Notes under the pieces: generated by a model
The model's input: only the letters and a program-made list of their open reading frames with translations
Database searches by the model: none
What the model was told of the DNA's origin: nothing
DNA from: Erwinia sp. ErVv1
GTDB taxonomy: Bacteria; Pseudomonadota; Gammaproteobacteria; Enterobacterales; Enterobacteriaceae
Direction: 5' to 3'
DNA: 58,518 bases
NCBI RefSeq assembly: GCF_900068895.1
Contig: NZ_CDPK01000005.1
Coordinates: 416-58,933 of the forward strand
Shown: positions 16,660 through 25,433 of the stretch, piece after piece
Numbering within the stretch: the stretch's first letter is position 1
How the letters are laid out: each line of letters begins with the position of its first letter
Translations under genes and position numbers: made by a program

Positions 16660-16692
16660 GTTTACAAAACGTAAATAACAGGTCTATTTACG
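16660..16692. promoter_or_regulatory. Candidate GabR operator between gabT and gabR
   Basis: The perfect inverted repeat CGTAAATA-N7-TATTTACG occupies 16,670-16,692, and a further GTTTAC lies at 16,660-16,665. The half sites sit in the 107-base gap between the divergent gabT and gabR genes, where a MocR-family regulator would be expected to bind. The assignment rests on position and symmetry only. Confidence 0.5.
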
Positions 16693-16745
16693 GGTGAGTT
16701 GCCACCTGATACCAGAGCCATTTCAGCACGAAGGAGTAGAGCCAA

Positions 16746-18236
16746 TTGCGTACGCTATACGCGGATCACATATCTGAACGCCTGCAGCTTATGCAGGAAG
16801 GAACACTCCAGCAGCGGCTGCTTAAGTGCCTGCAGGCCGCTATTCTGGAAGGGGTCTTCCCCCTTGAAAGCCGCCTGCCCGCTACGCGTGACATGGCGCG
16901 GGAACTGGGGGTATCGCGTAATACCGTGATTTTCGTCTATGAAAGTCTGACCTCTCAGGGGTATGTCACAGCCCGCACGGGCAGCGGGACGTGGATTGCC
17001 GCCACGCTGCCGGAGAGCTGCCTGCAAAGTGGCGAGACCCTTACCGCTGTCACGGCTAACGCCAACCCGCTCTCGAGGCTGTCAAAGCGAGGTGCCAGCC
17101 TTATCGGCCATGCCACCGCTTCCCCGCATCAGTGGGGGGCATTCGTCCCCGGCGCGCCGGACGTTACGGCATTCCCTCACAAGCTTTTCAGCCAGATCCA
17201 GGCGCGGCTAAACCGCCAGCCCAGCGTTGACCGGCTCATCTACAGCAGCGACGGCGGCTGCCCGGATCTGCGGCAGGCGCTGGCCGGTTACCTGCGCATT
17301 GCCCGTTCAGTCAAGGCCGACGCCGACCAAATCCTGATAACGGAGGGCATACATCAGGCGGTCGATCTGGTTTCCCGCGTACTGTGCGATCGGGGCGACT
17401 GGGTATGGATTGAGGAGCCGGGATATTGGGGAACGCGCAATCTGCTGCGGATAAACGATTTAAAAATCCACCCGGTGCCGGTGGATGATCAGGGGCTGGT
17501 GGTTGACTTACCCGCTGGCACGCCGACGCCCAGAATGATATTCGTTACCCCTTCTCACCAGTATCCGCTGGGGGTGCATCTCAGCCCGGAAAGAAGGCTG
17601 CAGTTGCTGGCGCTGGCTAAGCGGCACAATAGCTGGATAGTGGAAGATGATTACGACAGCGAATTCCGCTTTTCCGGGCAGCCTTATCCTTCGTTGCAGG
17701 GCCTTAAGGCGGATGCGCCGGTGATCTACATGGGCACCTTCAGCAAAACGCTCTATCCGGCACTGCGCATTGGCTACATGGTGGTGCCTAAAGCGCTGAT
17801 CGCCCCGCTGCGGGTAGCGGCCTCGGAGCTTTATCGCGGCGGCCACCTGCTGGTGCAGCGGGCGCTGGCAGAATTCATTGAAGAGGGACATTACGCGGCG
17901 CATATTCGCCGCGTGCGGCTGCTCTATCAGCAGCGCCGCCGTTTTCTCTGCCGACTGATCGGGCAATATCTCGGCGATCGCTTTCTGGCATCATGCGATC
18001 ATGACGCCGGGCTGCACCTGGTCATCAGGTTACCCCAGGGCAGCGACGATGTGGCTATCGCGGCGCTGGCCCTGCGGCGGGGCGTCAAGGTGCGGCCCCT
18101 TTCCCAGTACTATATGCAGCTTCAGCACGAGCGCGGCCTGCTGCTCGGCTATGCCTGTGTGAATGAAAAACAGGCTCTGAGAGCCTTTGGAATATTAAAA
18201 TCCTGCCTGACTGACTCGGGGATTTCGCTATGTTGA
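16746..18236 (+). CDS. gabR: MocR/GabR-family PLP-dependent transcriptional regulator
   Basis: The 496-residue product has an N-terminal GntR-type winged HTH (residues 16-85, SRLPATRDMARELGVSRNTV) joined to an aminotransferase-like domain with the PLP Asp in VEDDYDSEF and the lysine in GTFSKTLYPALRIGYMVVP. In GabR, binding of PLP and GABA switches on gab transcription. A TTG start at 16,746 is supported by AAGGAG at 16,731-16,736. It is divergent from gabT, with a palindrome between them. Other MocR members regulate taurine or pyridoxal genes, but context favours GABA. Confidence 0.85.
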   Translation: MRTLYADHISERLQLMQEGTLQQRLLKCLQAAILEGVFPLESRLPATRDMARELGVSRNTVIFVYESLTSQGYVTARTGSGTWIAATLPESCLQSGETLTAVTANANPLSRLSKRGASLIGHATASPHQWGAFVPGAPDVTAFPHKLFSQIQARLNRQPSVDRLIYSSDGGCPDLRQALAGYLRIARSVKADADQILITEGIHQAVDLVSRVLCDRGDWVWIEEPGYWGTRNLLRINDLKIHPVPVDDQGLVVDLPAGTPTPRMIFVTPSHQYPLGVHLSPERRLQLLALAKRHNSWIVEDDYDSEFRFSGQPYPSLQGLKADAPVIYMGTFSKTLYPALRIGYMVVPKALIAPLRVAASELYRGGHLLVQRALAEFIEEGHYAAHIRRVRLLYQQRRRFLCRLIGQYLGDRFLASCDHDAGLHLVIRLPQGSDDVAIAALALRRGVKVRPLSQYYMQLQHERGLLLGYACVNEKQALRAFGILKSCLTDSGISLC

Positions 18237-18245
18237 GGCGTGATA

Positions 18246-18426
18246 ATGACGGACGTTGAAAAATTGAGGCAAAAATACCCGGGAGCCAGCGCATGGGCAT
18301 TTGGCGATACCCCGGAAATGGCCGTGGAGAAAAGAACATCAGGCGTTTTTTGAAGGGTCGGGTGATTATGCGGTGGCTATGGAACGGGTGGTGGAGGAAT
18401 TTATAGTCGTGGAGGTGGTCAGCTAG
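18246..18426 (+). pseudogene. ASCH-domain protein gene, internally deleted
   Basis: The frame from 18,246 begins MTDVEKLRQKYPGASAWAFG, the N-terminus of a small ASCH-domain protein of the YqfB-like family. From 18,325 a frame shifted by one gives WRKEHQAFFEGSGDYA and ends VVEEFIVVEVVS, the C-terminus of the same family. About two thirds of the normal length between these parts is missing, so an internal deletion with frameshift has destroyed the gene. It follows gabR closely. Confidence 0.8.
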
Positions 18427-18433
18427 CCGGGCA

Positions 18434-18478
18434 TCAGGACAGGGGCCTTGTCTGTATAAGGGCTGGCCCCTGTCCTGA
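18434..18478. terminator. 14-bp hairpin, probable terminator
   Basis: TCAGGACAGGGGCC and GGCCCCTGTCCTGA form a perfect 14-bp stem with a 17-base loop. It lies between gabR plus the broken ASCH gene on one strand and the end of the esterase gene on the other. It has no T run. Confidence 0.6.
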
Positions 18479-18521
18479 CAGTTGTTATGGGTGCGGCAGG
18501 GCTGTCATTATTTCAGTTAGA

Positions 18522-19499
18522 CTATCCCTTTCCGGATGGTGTTGATTGTTTATCGCCATGGCATCTGGAAAACCAGGCGGCGATAACCTGCATCGCATCC
18601 CCTACCGCATCGAGGGCACCGCCCATCTCGATAAAACCATGAACCTGGCCCGCATAATGTCGATGCAGCACCTCAACCCCGGCATTAATCAGGCTGTGCG
18701 CATAGGCAATGCCTTCGTCGCGCAGTGGGTCAAAGCCACCGGTGATCACCAGGGCAGGCGGAAGGCCCAAGTGATCGTTAGCCAGCAGCGGGGAAGCCTG
18801 CCAGTCATTAGCGTCGGCGGCGACAGGCAGATAGCTTTTGACCATTTTCTGCATCGCGTTCGCATTTAAAGGAGGCGTTTGTGCCTGCTCTAAACGTGAT
18901 AAACGTTGCTCGCCCTCAGCACTGTTATCGGTACTGGGATAAATCAGCACCTGACAGCATAGCCCTGGCCCTGACATCTCACGATTGGCCAGACAGGCTA
19001 CGGCAGAGAGGCTACCGCCAGCGCTGTCACCGGCGATACCGATACGGGCGGGGTCCAGGCCCAGTGTTTCGGCGTTTTGCAGGATCCAGCGGCTGGAGGC
19101 AATGACGTCTTCAGGCCCGGCAGGAAAGGGATGCTCGGGCGCTAACCGATAATCTACCGCGACGATGATGCAGCCGCATGTCTCGGCCAGTCGGCGGCAT
19201 ACCTTGTCGTGAGTATCCAGGCTACCAATAACCCAACCCCCGCCGTGCAGATAAATTAATCCGGGTTGAGGCGTGCTATCCAGGCCCAGCGGTCTGTAAA
19301 GACGAAGCGGAATGGCTCCGGCTGGGCCCGGGGCAGAGAGGTTTTTTACCTCGGCCATATTCCGGGCCTCGCCACCCAGCTGTTCACCGACCGTGGCATA
19401 AAAAAGACGCATTTCCGCCGGCGTCAGTTCATCAATTGAAGGGCCGTCGGCCTTAGCCATTTCAGCCAGTACCCGTTTGACCTGCGGATCCATAGACAT
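18522..19499 (-). CDS. Alpha/beta hydrolase, hormone-sensitive-lipase (HSL) family esterase
   Basis: The 325-residue protein has the HSL (family IV) signatures: oxyanion-hole motif HGGG at 85-88, nucleophile Ser159 in GDSAGG, acid Asp in GGFDPLRDEG and base His in GQVHGF. These enzymes hydrolyse short-chain esters of varied compounds. There is no signal peptide. It follows the PhzF-family gene by 42 bases on the same strand, so the two probably share a transcript. The substrate is unknown. Confidence 0.88.
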   Translation of the reverse strand: MSMDPQVKRVLAEMAKADGPSIDELTPAEMRLFYATVGEQLGGEARNMAEVKNLSAPGPAGAIPLRLYRPLGLDSTPQPGLIYLHGGGWVIGSLDTHDKVCRRLAETCGCIIVAVDYRLAPEHPFPAGPEDVIASSRWILQNAETLGLDPARIGIAGDSAGGSLSAVACLANREMSGPGLCCQVLIYPSTDNSAEGEQRLSRLEQAQTPPLNANAMQKMVKSYLPVAADANDWQASPLLANDHLGLPPALVITGGFDPLRDEGIAYAHSLINAGVEVLHRHYAGQVHGFIEMGGALDAVGDAMQVIAAWFSRCHGDKQSTPSGKG

Positions 19500-19541
19500 A
19501 GAAGACTCCGATATTGAGGGAATACTTAAGCATAATCCTTT

Positions 19542-20468
19542 TTACCCTGAATGCTCTTCGCTATAGCGCACATCTCCACCTAACCAGCAGCCTTCGGCTT
19601 CGCCCCGTGAATTAAAGCGGAAGGTCACCTCTATCTGCGACGGGCGGCCCATCGCCTGTCCCTGACAGATAATCACCTGCTGCTGCTGAGGGTCTATCTG
19701 CCCGCCGTGGCGCAGGCCAAATGCCAGTGCCGCAGCGGCAATCCCGGTCGCGGCATCTTCCTGGTAGCCTGAGGATTTGGGAAACTGACGAGCAAAGAAC
19801 CTGCCCGGATTGTCCCTGTCGGGGGCGTAAGGGTACAGGCCGGTTGAATCAAGATGCTGACAGAGTTCGGCAATAAGGCTAAAATTTGGCTGTAAATTAT
19901 GTAAAGTCTGACTGTCTTTGAGTGGCACAAGCGTTTTAATCCGGCTGGTGCAGGCGTTGATGACAGGTACATCTGCCAGCTGATCGGGTTTGATGCCGAG
20001 CAGAGACAGAATTTCTGGCTGTAATTCTTCGCTACGGGGTATAGCTGAAATCTGCCCCGCGGGTTGGGTGATCTCAACCCTGAACTTATCTGCAATGGCA
20101 CTGCGCACGATGCGGGCATAAACCTTGCCACTGCGCGTAAGAATAGTCGCTTTATCCCGCGTTAATATCCCCAGACTGGTCATCAGCCACACCGTTCCGA
20201 CGGTCACGTGCCCGCACATCTCCATTTCATGATTGGGAACCCAGAAATGCAGCGAAAAATCATAATCGCTGCCCGCCGGTGCCGCTTTAACAAAACCGCT
20301 TTCATGACCGGTTTGGCGAGCGACAGCCTGCATATCCTCGTCGCTCATCGCGCTGGCATTTAAGACGACTGGTGCCGGGTTTCCCCCATGAGGTCCGGCA
20401 GCAAACACATCGACCGTAACGACCTTTCCGGCGGGCAACGCAGCCAGCGACTGTTGTAAACTCATCAT
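19542..20468 (-). CDS. PhzF-family isomerase/epimerase-like protein
   Basis: The 308-residue protein shows the twofold diaminopimelate-epimerase-like fold of the PhzF family: VDVFAAGPHGGNPAPVV at the start, catalytic-type Glu56 in TGHESGFV, NHEMEMCGHVTVG, and the second-half EDAATGIAAAALA loop. PhzF isomerises a phenazine precursor, but most relatives outside phenazine clusters have unknown roles. None of the other phenazine genes is here, so a phenazine function is unlikely. Confidence 0.85.
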   Translation of the reverse strand: MMSLQQSLAALPAGKVVTVDVFAAGPHGGNPAPVVLNASAMSDEDMQAVARQTGHESGFVKAAPAGSDYDFSLHFWVPNHEMEMCGHVTVGTVWLMTSLGILTRDKATILTRSGKVYARIVRSAIADKFRVEITQPAGQISAIPRSEELQPEILSLLGIKPDQLADVPVINACTSRIKTLVPLKDSQTLHNLQPNFSLIAELCQHLDSTGLYPYAPDRDNPGRFFARQFPKSSGYQEDAATGIAAAALAFGLRHGGQIDPQQQQVIICQGQAMGRPSQIEVTFRFNSRGEAEGCWLGGDVRYSEEHSG

Positions 20469-20568
20469 TCAGTTTTCCCCTGTTCAAGTCAGTTCTTATG
20501 GCCGGGCTGGCTCTCTTCTGGCTGACAGAAAAAGCAACGCGCCGCGCGGGCGGTGTTTAGCCTGGCGC

Positions 20569-20674
20569 TTACGGGGCGCGCCCGCCATCAACAGGTAGTG
20601 TAATGCCCGTAATATGTTTTGCCTGGGCTGAGAGCAAATAGGTGACCGCCTGCGCCACATCTGCCGATCGGCAA
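20569..20674 (-). pseudogene. C-terminal fragment of a short-chain dehydrogenase (SDR)
   Basis: Reading the complement to a TAA at 20,569-20,571, the last residues are RSADVAQAVTYLLSAQAKHI followed by TGITLPVDGGRAP. This is the standard C-terminus of classical SDR enzymes (the helix before the final strand and VDGG). Upstream the similarity stops abruptly with no N-terminal Rossmann part, so only the tail of a deleted gene remains. Confidence 0.8.
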
Positions 20675-20689
20675 AATTGGCGAGGACGT

Positions 20690-21346
20690 GAACAGGTTAG
20701 AGACCTGGGATAGCCTTGCAATAATTCACCATTTTTCCGTCCCGATGTACAGATACTCGTTGAGCCGCAGCAGCCTAAAAAACCGTATCTTTGGGGTTGG
20801 AATCAACGGGTGCAGTATTTAAGTGAATAACAAAAATTTTACTTTGAAGACTCTTATGAACATTCCTCTTGCCCGGTAGTGAGCTGATCAAGATTTTTTA
20901 ATAAAAATTAAAATCAGATTATTCATGCAGGCGATGATTTTTTGTACGGCTTTTAACATTAAGTTAAATTGAGCATTTACCGTACATCCTTATTCCATAA
21001 GGATTAAAGGGCTTATGCTAGGAAAATTCTTATAAATCAAACAGATGATCTTTGCTTGCTAAACGCAGTGTGTGTAATATTTTGTTACATATTTTCATTT
21101 CCACTGCCCTGGTTAACATTCTTACACTCGCGTCTATAGGTTATTATCCGAAATTATTCGCTTTCAGATAAATACCCAAAATACAGTGTCAGCCTGCTGG
21201 TGAATGGATTGTGCTTGCTTTTAACTCCAGGGTTTTGATTCACGTCGGATGACGTGATCGTGGAGGGTATTCTGGCCGGGTAAGTCTTTCTTATTATTTC
21301 TCACTGGCATTGACCGTTTCTATAACTCCATAGAACAGGGATAGTC
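20690..21346. other. AT-rich region upstream of the T6SS operon
   Basis: This 650-base stretch has no convincing gene. It is clearly richer in A and T than the neighbouring genes and must hold the promoter and control sites of the T6SS operon starting at 21,347. AT-rich spacers of this type are frequent H-NS targets. I could not fix a promoter: -10-like TATAGG (near 21,135) and other hexamers are present but without a convincing partner. Confidence 0.5.
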
Positions 21347-21844
21347 ATGTCTAACTCCTATCAGTCCGAGATCCCCAAAGCCCGCGTTAATATCCAGTTA
21401 AGCCTGCACACGGGCGGCGCTCAGAAAAAAGTCGAATTGCCCCTCAAGCTTATGGTGGTGGGGGATTACAGCAATGGTGCCGAGCAGCGCCCGGTGTCTG
21501 AGCGTGAGACTGTCAGCATCAATAAAAATAACTTCGATAACGTGTTATCTGAATACTCTCCCTCAGTAAACCTTTCCGTAAAAAACACCCTGGCGGGTGA
21601 CGGCAGTGAAGAAAACGTCAGCCTTTCCTTCAGTGAAATGAAAGACTTTGAACCTGAGCAGATTGCCCGTCAAATCCCCCAGCTCAAGGCCATGCTCGCC
21701 ATGCGTAATCTGCTGCGCGACCTGAAGGCTAACCTGCTGGACAACGCGACATTCCGCAAAGAGCTGGAAAAAATTCTGCTCGATCCGACGCTCAGCGCTG
21801 AACTCAGAGCCGAGCTGTCTGCTCTGGCACCGAAACAGCCATAA
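21347..21844 (+). CDS. tssB: T6SS contractile sheath small subunit TssB (VipA)
   Basis: The 165-residue protein opens with a PKARVNIQLSLHTGGAQKKV segment and continues LPLKLMVVGDYS, the conserved TssB core. Its length matches the family. TssB and TssC co-assemble into the cytoplasmic sheath, whose contraction drives the Hcp tube out of the cell; ClpV disassembles it afterwards. It is the first gene of the long T6SS operon and is followed by tssC after 38 bases. Confidence 0.95.
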   Translation: MSNSYQSEIPKARVNIQLSLHTGGAQKKVELPLKLMVVGDYSNGAEQRPVSERETVSINKNNFDNVLSEYSPSVNLSVKNTLAGDGSEENVSLSFSEMKDFEPEQIARQIPQLKAMLAMRNLLRDLKANLLDNATFRKELEKILLDPTLSAELRAELSALAPKQP

Positions 21845-21882
21845 CGGTCACGATACTTAACGGATTAATGAAGGAAATGCTG

Positions 21883-23424
21883 ATGTCTGTAAAAAATGAG
21901 AATGCTGCGGGTGGCGAAAGCATCGTGCTGGAACGTCCGGAAGTCGGGGGTGTGTATGCCTCCCTGTTTGAAAAAATTAACCTGAGCCCGGTATCAACGC
22001 TGAGCGCGCTGGATATCTGGCAGGATAGCCAGGCGATGTCCGATGCCACGGCTGACGAGCGGCTAACCGCCGGTATGCAGGTCTTTCTGGAATGCCTGAC
22101 TAAATCGGGTGCAAAAGTCGAGAAGCTGGACAGGTCTCTGATTGACCACCATATCGCTGAGCTCGATTACCAGATTAGCCGCCAGCTGGATGCCGTCATG
22201 CATCATGAGGAATTTCAGAAAACAGAAAGCACCTGGCGTGGACTGAAATCTTTAGTCGACAAAACAGACTTCCGTCAGAACGTCAAAATCGAGCTGCTCG
22301 ACCTGTCAAAAGAGGATTTGCGTCAGGATTTTGAAGACGCGCCGGAAATTATTCAAAGCGGATTGTATCAGCACACGTATACCGCAGAATACGATTCTCC
22401 GGGTGGCGAGCCGATTGCCGCACTCATTTCCGCCTACGAGTTTGATGCCTCTGCGCAGGACGTGGCGCTGCTGCGAAACATATCAAAAGTGTCCGCGGCT
22501 GCCCACATGCCCTTTATTGGCTCGGCGGGACCGAAATTCTTTTTAAAAGACAACATGGAACAGGTTGCCGCCATCAAGGATATTGGCAACTACTTTGACC
22601 GTGCTGAGTATATTAAATGGAAATCCTTCCGCGAGACGGATGACTCCCGCTATATCGGTCTGGTCATGCCACGCGTACTGGGTCGCCTGCCGTATGGCCC
22701 GGATACCGTGCCGGTGCGCAGCTTTAATTACATTGAAGAAGTGAAGGGGCCGGATCACGACAAATACCTCTGGACCCATGCCTCGTTTGCCTTTGCGGCC
22801 AACATGGTGAAAAGCTTCATCAACAACGGCTGGTGCGTGCAAATCCGTGGCCCGCAGGCCGGTGGTGCCGTTCAGGACCTGCCCATCCATCTGTACGATC
22901 TGGGTACCGGTAATCAGGTAAAGATCCCGTCTGAGGTGATGATCCCGGAAACCCGCGAATTTGAATTCGCCAACCTCGGCTTCATCCCGCTGTCGTACTA
23001 CAAAAACCGCGACTACGCCTGCTTCTTCTCAGCGAACTCTACCCAGAAACCGGCGCTGTATGACACCGCCGATGCGACGGCCAACAGCCGCATCAACGCG
23101 CGTCTGCCGTATATCTTCCTGCTGTCACGAATCGCCCACTACCTGAAGCTTATTCAGCGTGAAAACATCGGCACCACCAAGGACCGTCGTCTGCTGGAGC
23201 TGGAGCTCAACACCTGGGTCCGCGGCCTGGTGACCGAAATGACCGATCCGGGCGACGAGCTGCAGGCTTCTCACCCGCTGCGCGATGCGAAAGTGATTGT
23301 GGAAGATATCGAAGATAACCCGGGCTTCTTCCGCGTGAAGCTGTATGCGGTGCCGCACTTCCAGGTCGAAGGGATGGACGTCAATCTGTCGCTGGTTTCC
23401 CAGATGCCGAAGGCGAAAGCGTAA
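21883..23424 (+). CDS. tssC: T6SS contractile sheath large subunit TssC (VipB)
   Basis: The 513-residue protein carries the TssC pattern: the DQISRQLDAVMHHEEFQ-like region, WRGLKSLVDKTDF, IGSAGPKFF, and RLPYGPDTVPV. Its C-terminal half (FIPLSYYKNRDYACFFSAN) forms the sheath body with TssB. ATG at 21,883 is preferred because AAGGAA at 21,871-21,876 is its ribosome site; two in-frame ATGs lie just upstream. Confidence 0.96.
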   Translation: MSVKNENAAGGESIVLERPEVGGVYASLFEKINLSPVSTLSALDIWQDSQAMSDATADERLTAGMQVFLECLTKSGAKVEKLDRSLIDHHIAELDYQISRQLDAVMHHEEFQKTESTWRGLKSLVDKTDFRQNVKIELLDLSKEDLRQDFEDAPEIIQSGLYQHTYTAEYDSPGGEPIAALISAYEFDASAQDVALLRNISKVSAAAHMPFIGSAGPKFFLKDNMEQVAAIKDIGNYFDRAEYIKWKSFRETDDSRYIGLVMPRVLGRLPYGPDTVPVRSFNYIEEVKGPDHDKYLWTHASFAFAANMVKSFINNGWCVQIRGPQAGGAVQDLPIHLYDLGTGNQVKIPSEVMIPETREFEFANLGFIPLSYYKNRDYACFFSANSTQKPALYDTADATANSRINARLPYIFLLSRIAHYLKLIQRENIGTTKDRRLLELELNTWVRGLVTEMTDPGDELQASHPLRDAKVIVEDIEDNPGFFRVKLYAVPHFQVEGMDVNLSLVSQMPKAKA

Positions 23425-23442
23425 GGCGAGAGGTAATCAGGG

Positions 23443-24780
23443 ATGAAGATTTATCGCCCTCTTTGGGAGGATGGGGCCGCTCTGGCCCCGCAGCAGTTTC
23501 AACAGCAGGCCCGCTGGAGTGAGCACGTTGCCGACATGGTCGCCCGGATGGGTATTTCTCATCCCTGGGGCGTGCTGGTGGCTGAGTTTGATGATGCGGC
23601 CCTGGCACTGTCCCGCCTGAATACGACCCGACTGGTGCTGCGGTTTCAGGATGGCACGATTGTGGATACGGACCTGGCGGACCAGCTTCCGCCAGTCTGT
23701 GACCTGTCTTCCGCGGCCGGAAGTGATGCCGTTGAGGTAGTCGCCACACTGCCGCTGTTGAGTGCCAGTGGCGGCAATCTGGATAACGGGCAGGACAGCG
23801 AACGCCCTCGCCGCTGGAAAGCCGAGCGGGTGGTGGTACAGGAACTGGCCGGGCATGAAAGTGGGGAGCTGGCTATTCTGCGTAATGCCATCACGCTGCG
23901 CTTATCCAGCCAGGAAAATACGGCATACCTGACCTGTCCGGTGGCTCGCCTGGTGCGTAATGCGCAAGGGCAGTGGAGCCGGGACCCGGCCTTTATTCCG
24001 CCGATGCTGTCCGTTTCTGCCAGTCCGTGGCTTGCCACCGAACTGGGTGACCTGCTGGTCCGTTTGCAGGCCCGCCGCCGCCGCCTGATGGCCATGCGCC
24101 GTGAAAGCAATGAGCGGATGGCCGACTTTGCGGTTGCGGATGTCTCCCTGTTCTGGCTGCTGAATGCCCTGAACAGCGCCGAACCGGTGCTGGTGGAACT
24201 GTTACAGACGCCGTCCCGCCATCCAGAATTGCTGTACCGCGAACTGACCCGTCTGGCTGGCAGCCTGCTGACCTTCTCACTGGAGCACGATGCAGGCGAT
24301 ATTCCTGCTTACCAGCACGATGCACCGGAGCGGGTATTCCCACAGTTGCTCACACTGCTCGATAAGCTGCTGGAAGCGAGCCTGCCGTCGCGGGTGGTGA
24401 GTATCCATCTGGAACATCAGGATCAGATCTGGAAAGGTACCCTGCACGAGGCGCGCCTGCGCGAAGGGGCAGACTTCTACCTCTCCGTACGCTCCCCCAT
24501 GCCGAACCATGAACTACAGACGAAATTCCCGCAGCTGTGTAAAGCGGGCAGCTTTGATGATGTATCGGATGTGGTGAATGTGGCCCTGAGCGGGATGGTT
24601 ATCAAGCCTCTGGCCCATGTTCCGGCCGCTATCCCGTTACGCCTTGAGAACCAGTATTTCTCGCTGGATCTGAGTACTGAGTCGGCTCGCGCAATGCTTG
24701 AGATGGGCAGCTGTACCTTCTATACCCCGCGCTCACTGGGGGATGTGAACCTTGAACTCTTTGCGGTGCTGCGCACATGA
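23443..24780 (+). CDS. tssK: T6SS baseplate protein TssK
   Basis: The 445-residue product has the TssK start (KIYRPLWEDGAALAPQQFQQ) and the usual family length. Trimeric TssK connects the TssF-TssG baseplate to the membrane complex through TssL and TssM. The stop codon overlaps the next start by 4 bases (ATGA), implying coupled translation with tssL. Confidence 0.95.
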   Translation: MKIYRPLWEDGAALAPQQFQQQARWSEHVADMVARMGISHPWGVLVAEFDDAALALSRLNTTRLVLRFQDGTIVDTDLADQLPPVCDLSSAAGSDAVEVVATLPLLSASGGNLDNGQDSERPRRWKAERVVVQELAGHESGELAILRNAITLRLSSQENTAYLTCPVARLVRNAQGQWSRDPAFIPPMLSVSASPWLATELGDLLVRLQARRRRLMAMRRESNERMADFAVADVSLFWLLNALNSAEPVLVELLQTPSRHPELLYRELTRLAGSLLTFSLEHDAGDIPAYQHDAPERVFPQLLTLLDKLLEASLPSRVVSIHLEHQDQIWKGTLHEARLREGADFYLSVRSPMPNHELQTKFPQLCKAGSFDDVSDVVNVALSGMVIKPLAHVPAAIPLRLENQYFSLDLSTESARAMLEMGSCTFYTPRSLGDVNLELFAVLRT

Positions 24781-25430
24781 ATAAATCCGAACTCAGCCAG
24801 ATAGAACGACTCTTCTACCCGGGCTGGCTGATGGCCAGCCAGATGCGGGGTGGTCAGGAAGTCCGTGACGGGGAAGGGCTTTATCGCCGGGCCTGCCGTC
24901 TGGTGCAGGAGGCGAGGGCGGCGCTCTCGGAAGCAGGCTACAGCGACATCAGCCGCGATCATATGGTGTATGCCCTGTGTGCACTGCTTGATGAGAGCGT
25001 GATGAATCGGGGAACCACCGATGATGGTTACCTGACCTGGCGCCGTGACCCGCTGCAGGCACACTTCTTTGGCACCCTGAATGCTGGTGAGGAGTTATGG
25101 GAACGGATCCGAAACCTGCTGAAAGAAACCGCCCCTGACGCCGCCGTCCTGACCTGCATGTACCGGACCCTGCAACTGGGTTTTGTCGGTCAGTATCGCG
25201 CCCAGGATGATGAGCGTCGTGAGGATGTTGTTCGCGCGCTTGCGGAACGGGTGCCGGCCTTCACGCTGGCACAGGACGCCCCCATTGTTGCCCGGGCAAC
25301 ACGCCTGCGCAGTGGGCGTCGCTGGTACTGGCTGACCTGGGTTATGGCCGCTGTCGCCCTGGCGACTCTCTGGTTCTTCCTCTCGTCCTCGCTTACCGAA
25401 CTGGTAAGCCAGACCGTCAGGCCGGGGTAA
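24777..25430 (+). CDS. tssL: T6SS membrane complex protein TssL (DotU family)
   Basis: The 217-residue protein is a short TssL. A cytoplasmic DotU/IcmH domain (YALCALLDESVMNRG, then WRRDPLQAHFFGTLNAGEEL) is followed by a single C-terminal membrane anchor near residues 185-207. It lacks a periplasmic peptidoglycan-binding extension; that function is probably supplied by the OmpA-like protein encoded 4 bases downstream. TssL, TssM and TssJ form the envelope channel. Confidence 0.95.
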   Translation: MNKSELSQIERLFYPGWLMASQMRGGQEVRDGEGLYRRACRLVQEARAALSEAGYSDISRDHMVYALCALLDESVMNRGTTDDGYLTWRRDPLQAHFFGTLNAGEELWERIRNLLKETAPDAAVLTCMYRTLQLGFVGQYRAQDDERREDVVRALAERVPAFTLAQDAPIVARATRLRSGRRWYWLTWVMAAVALATLWFFLSSSLTELVSQTVRPG

Positions 25431-25433
25431 GCG

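Noticed and set aside
21200-21240. Sigma-54-like promoter before tssB (TGGATTG and TTGC elements)
   Set aside because: The spacing between GG and GC is 9 rather than the required 10 bases.
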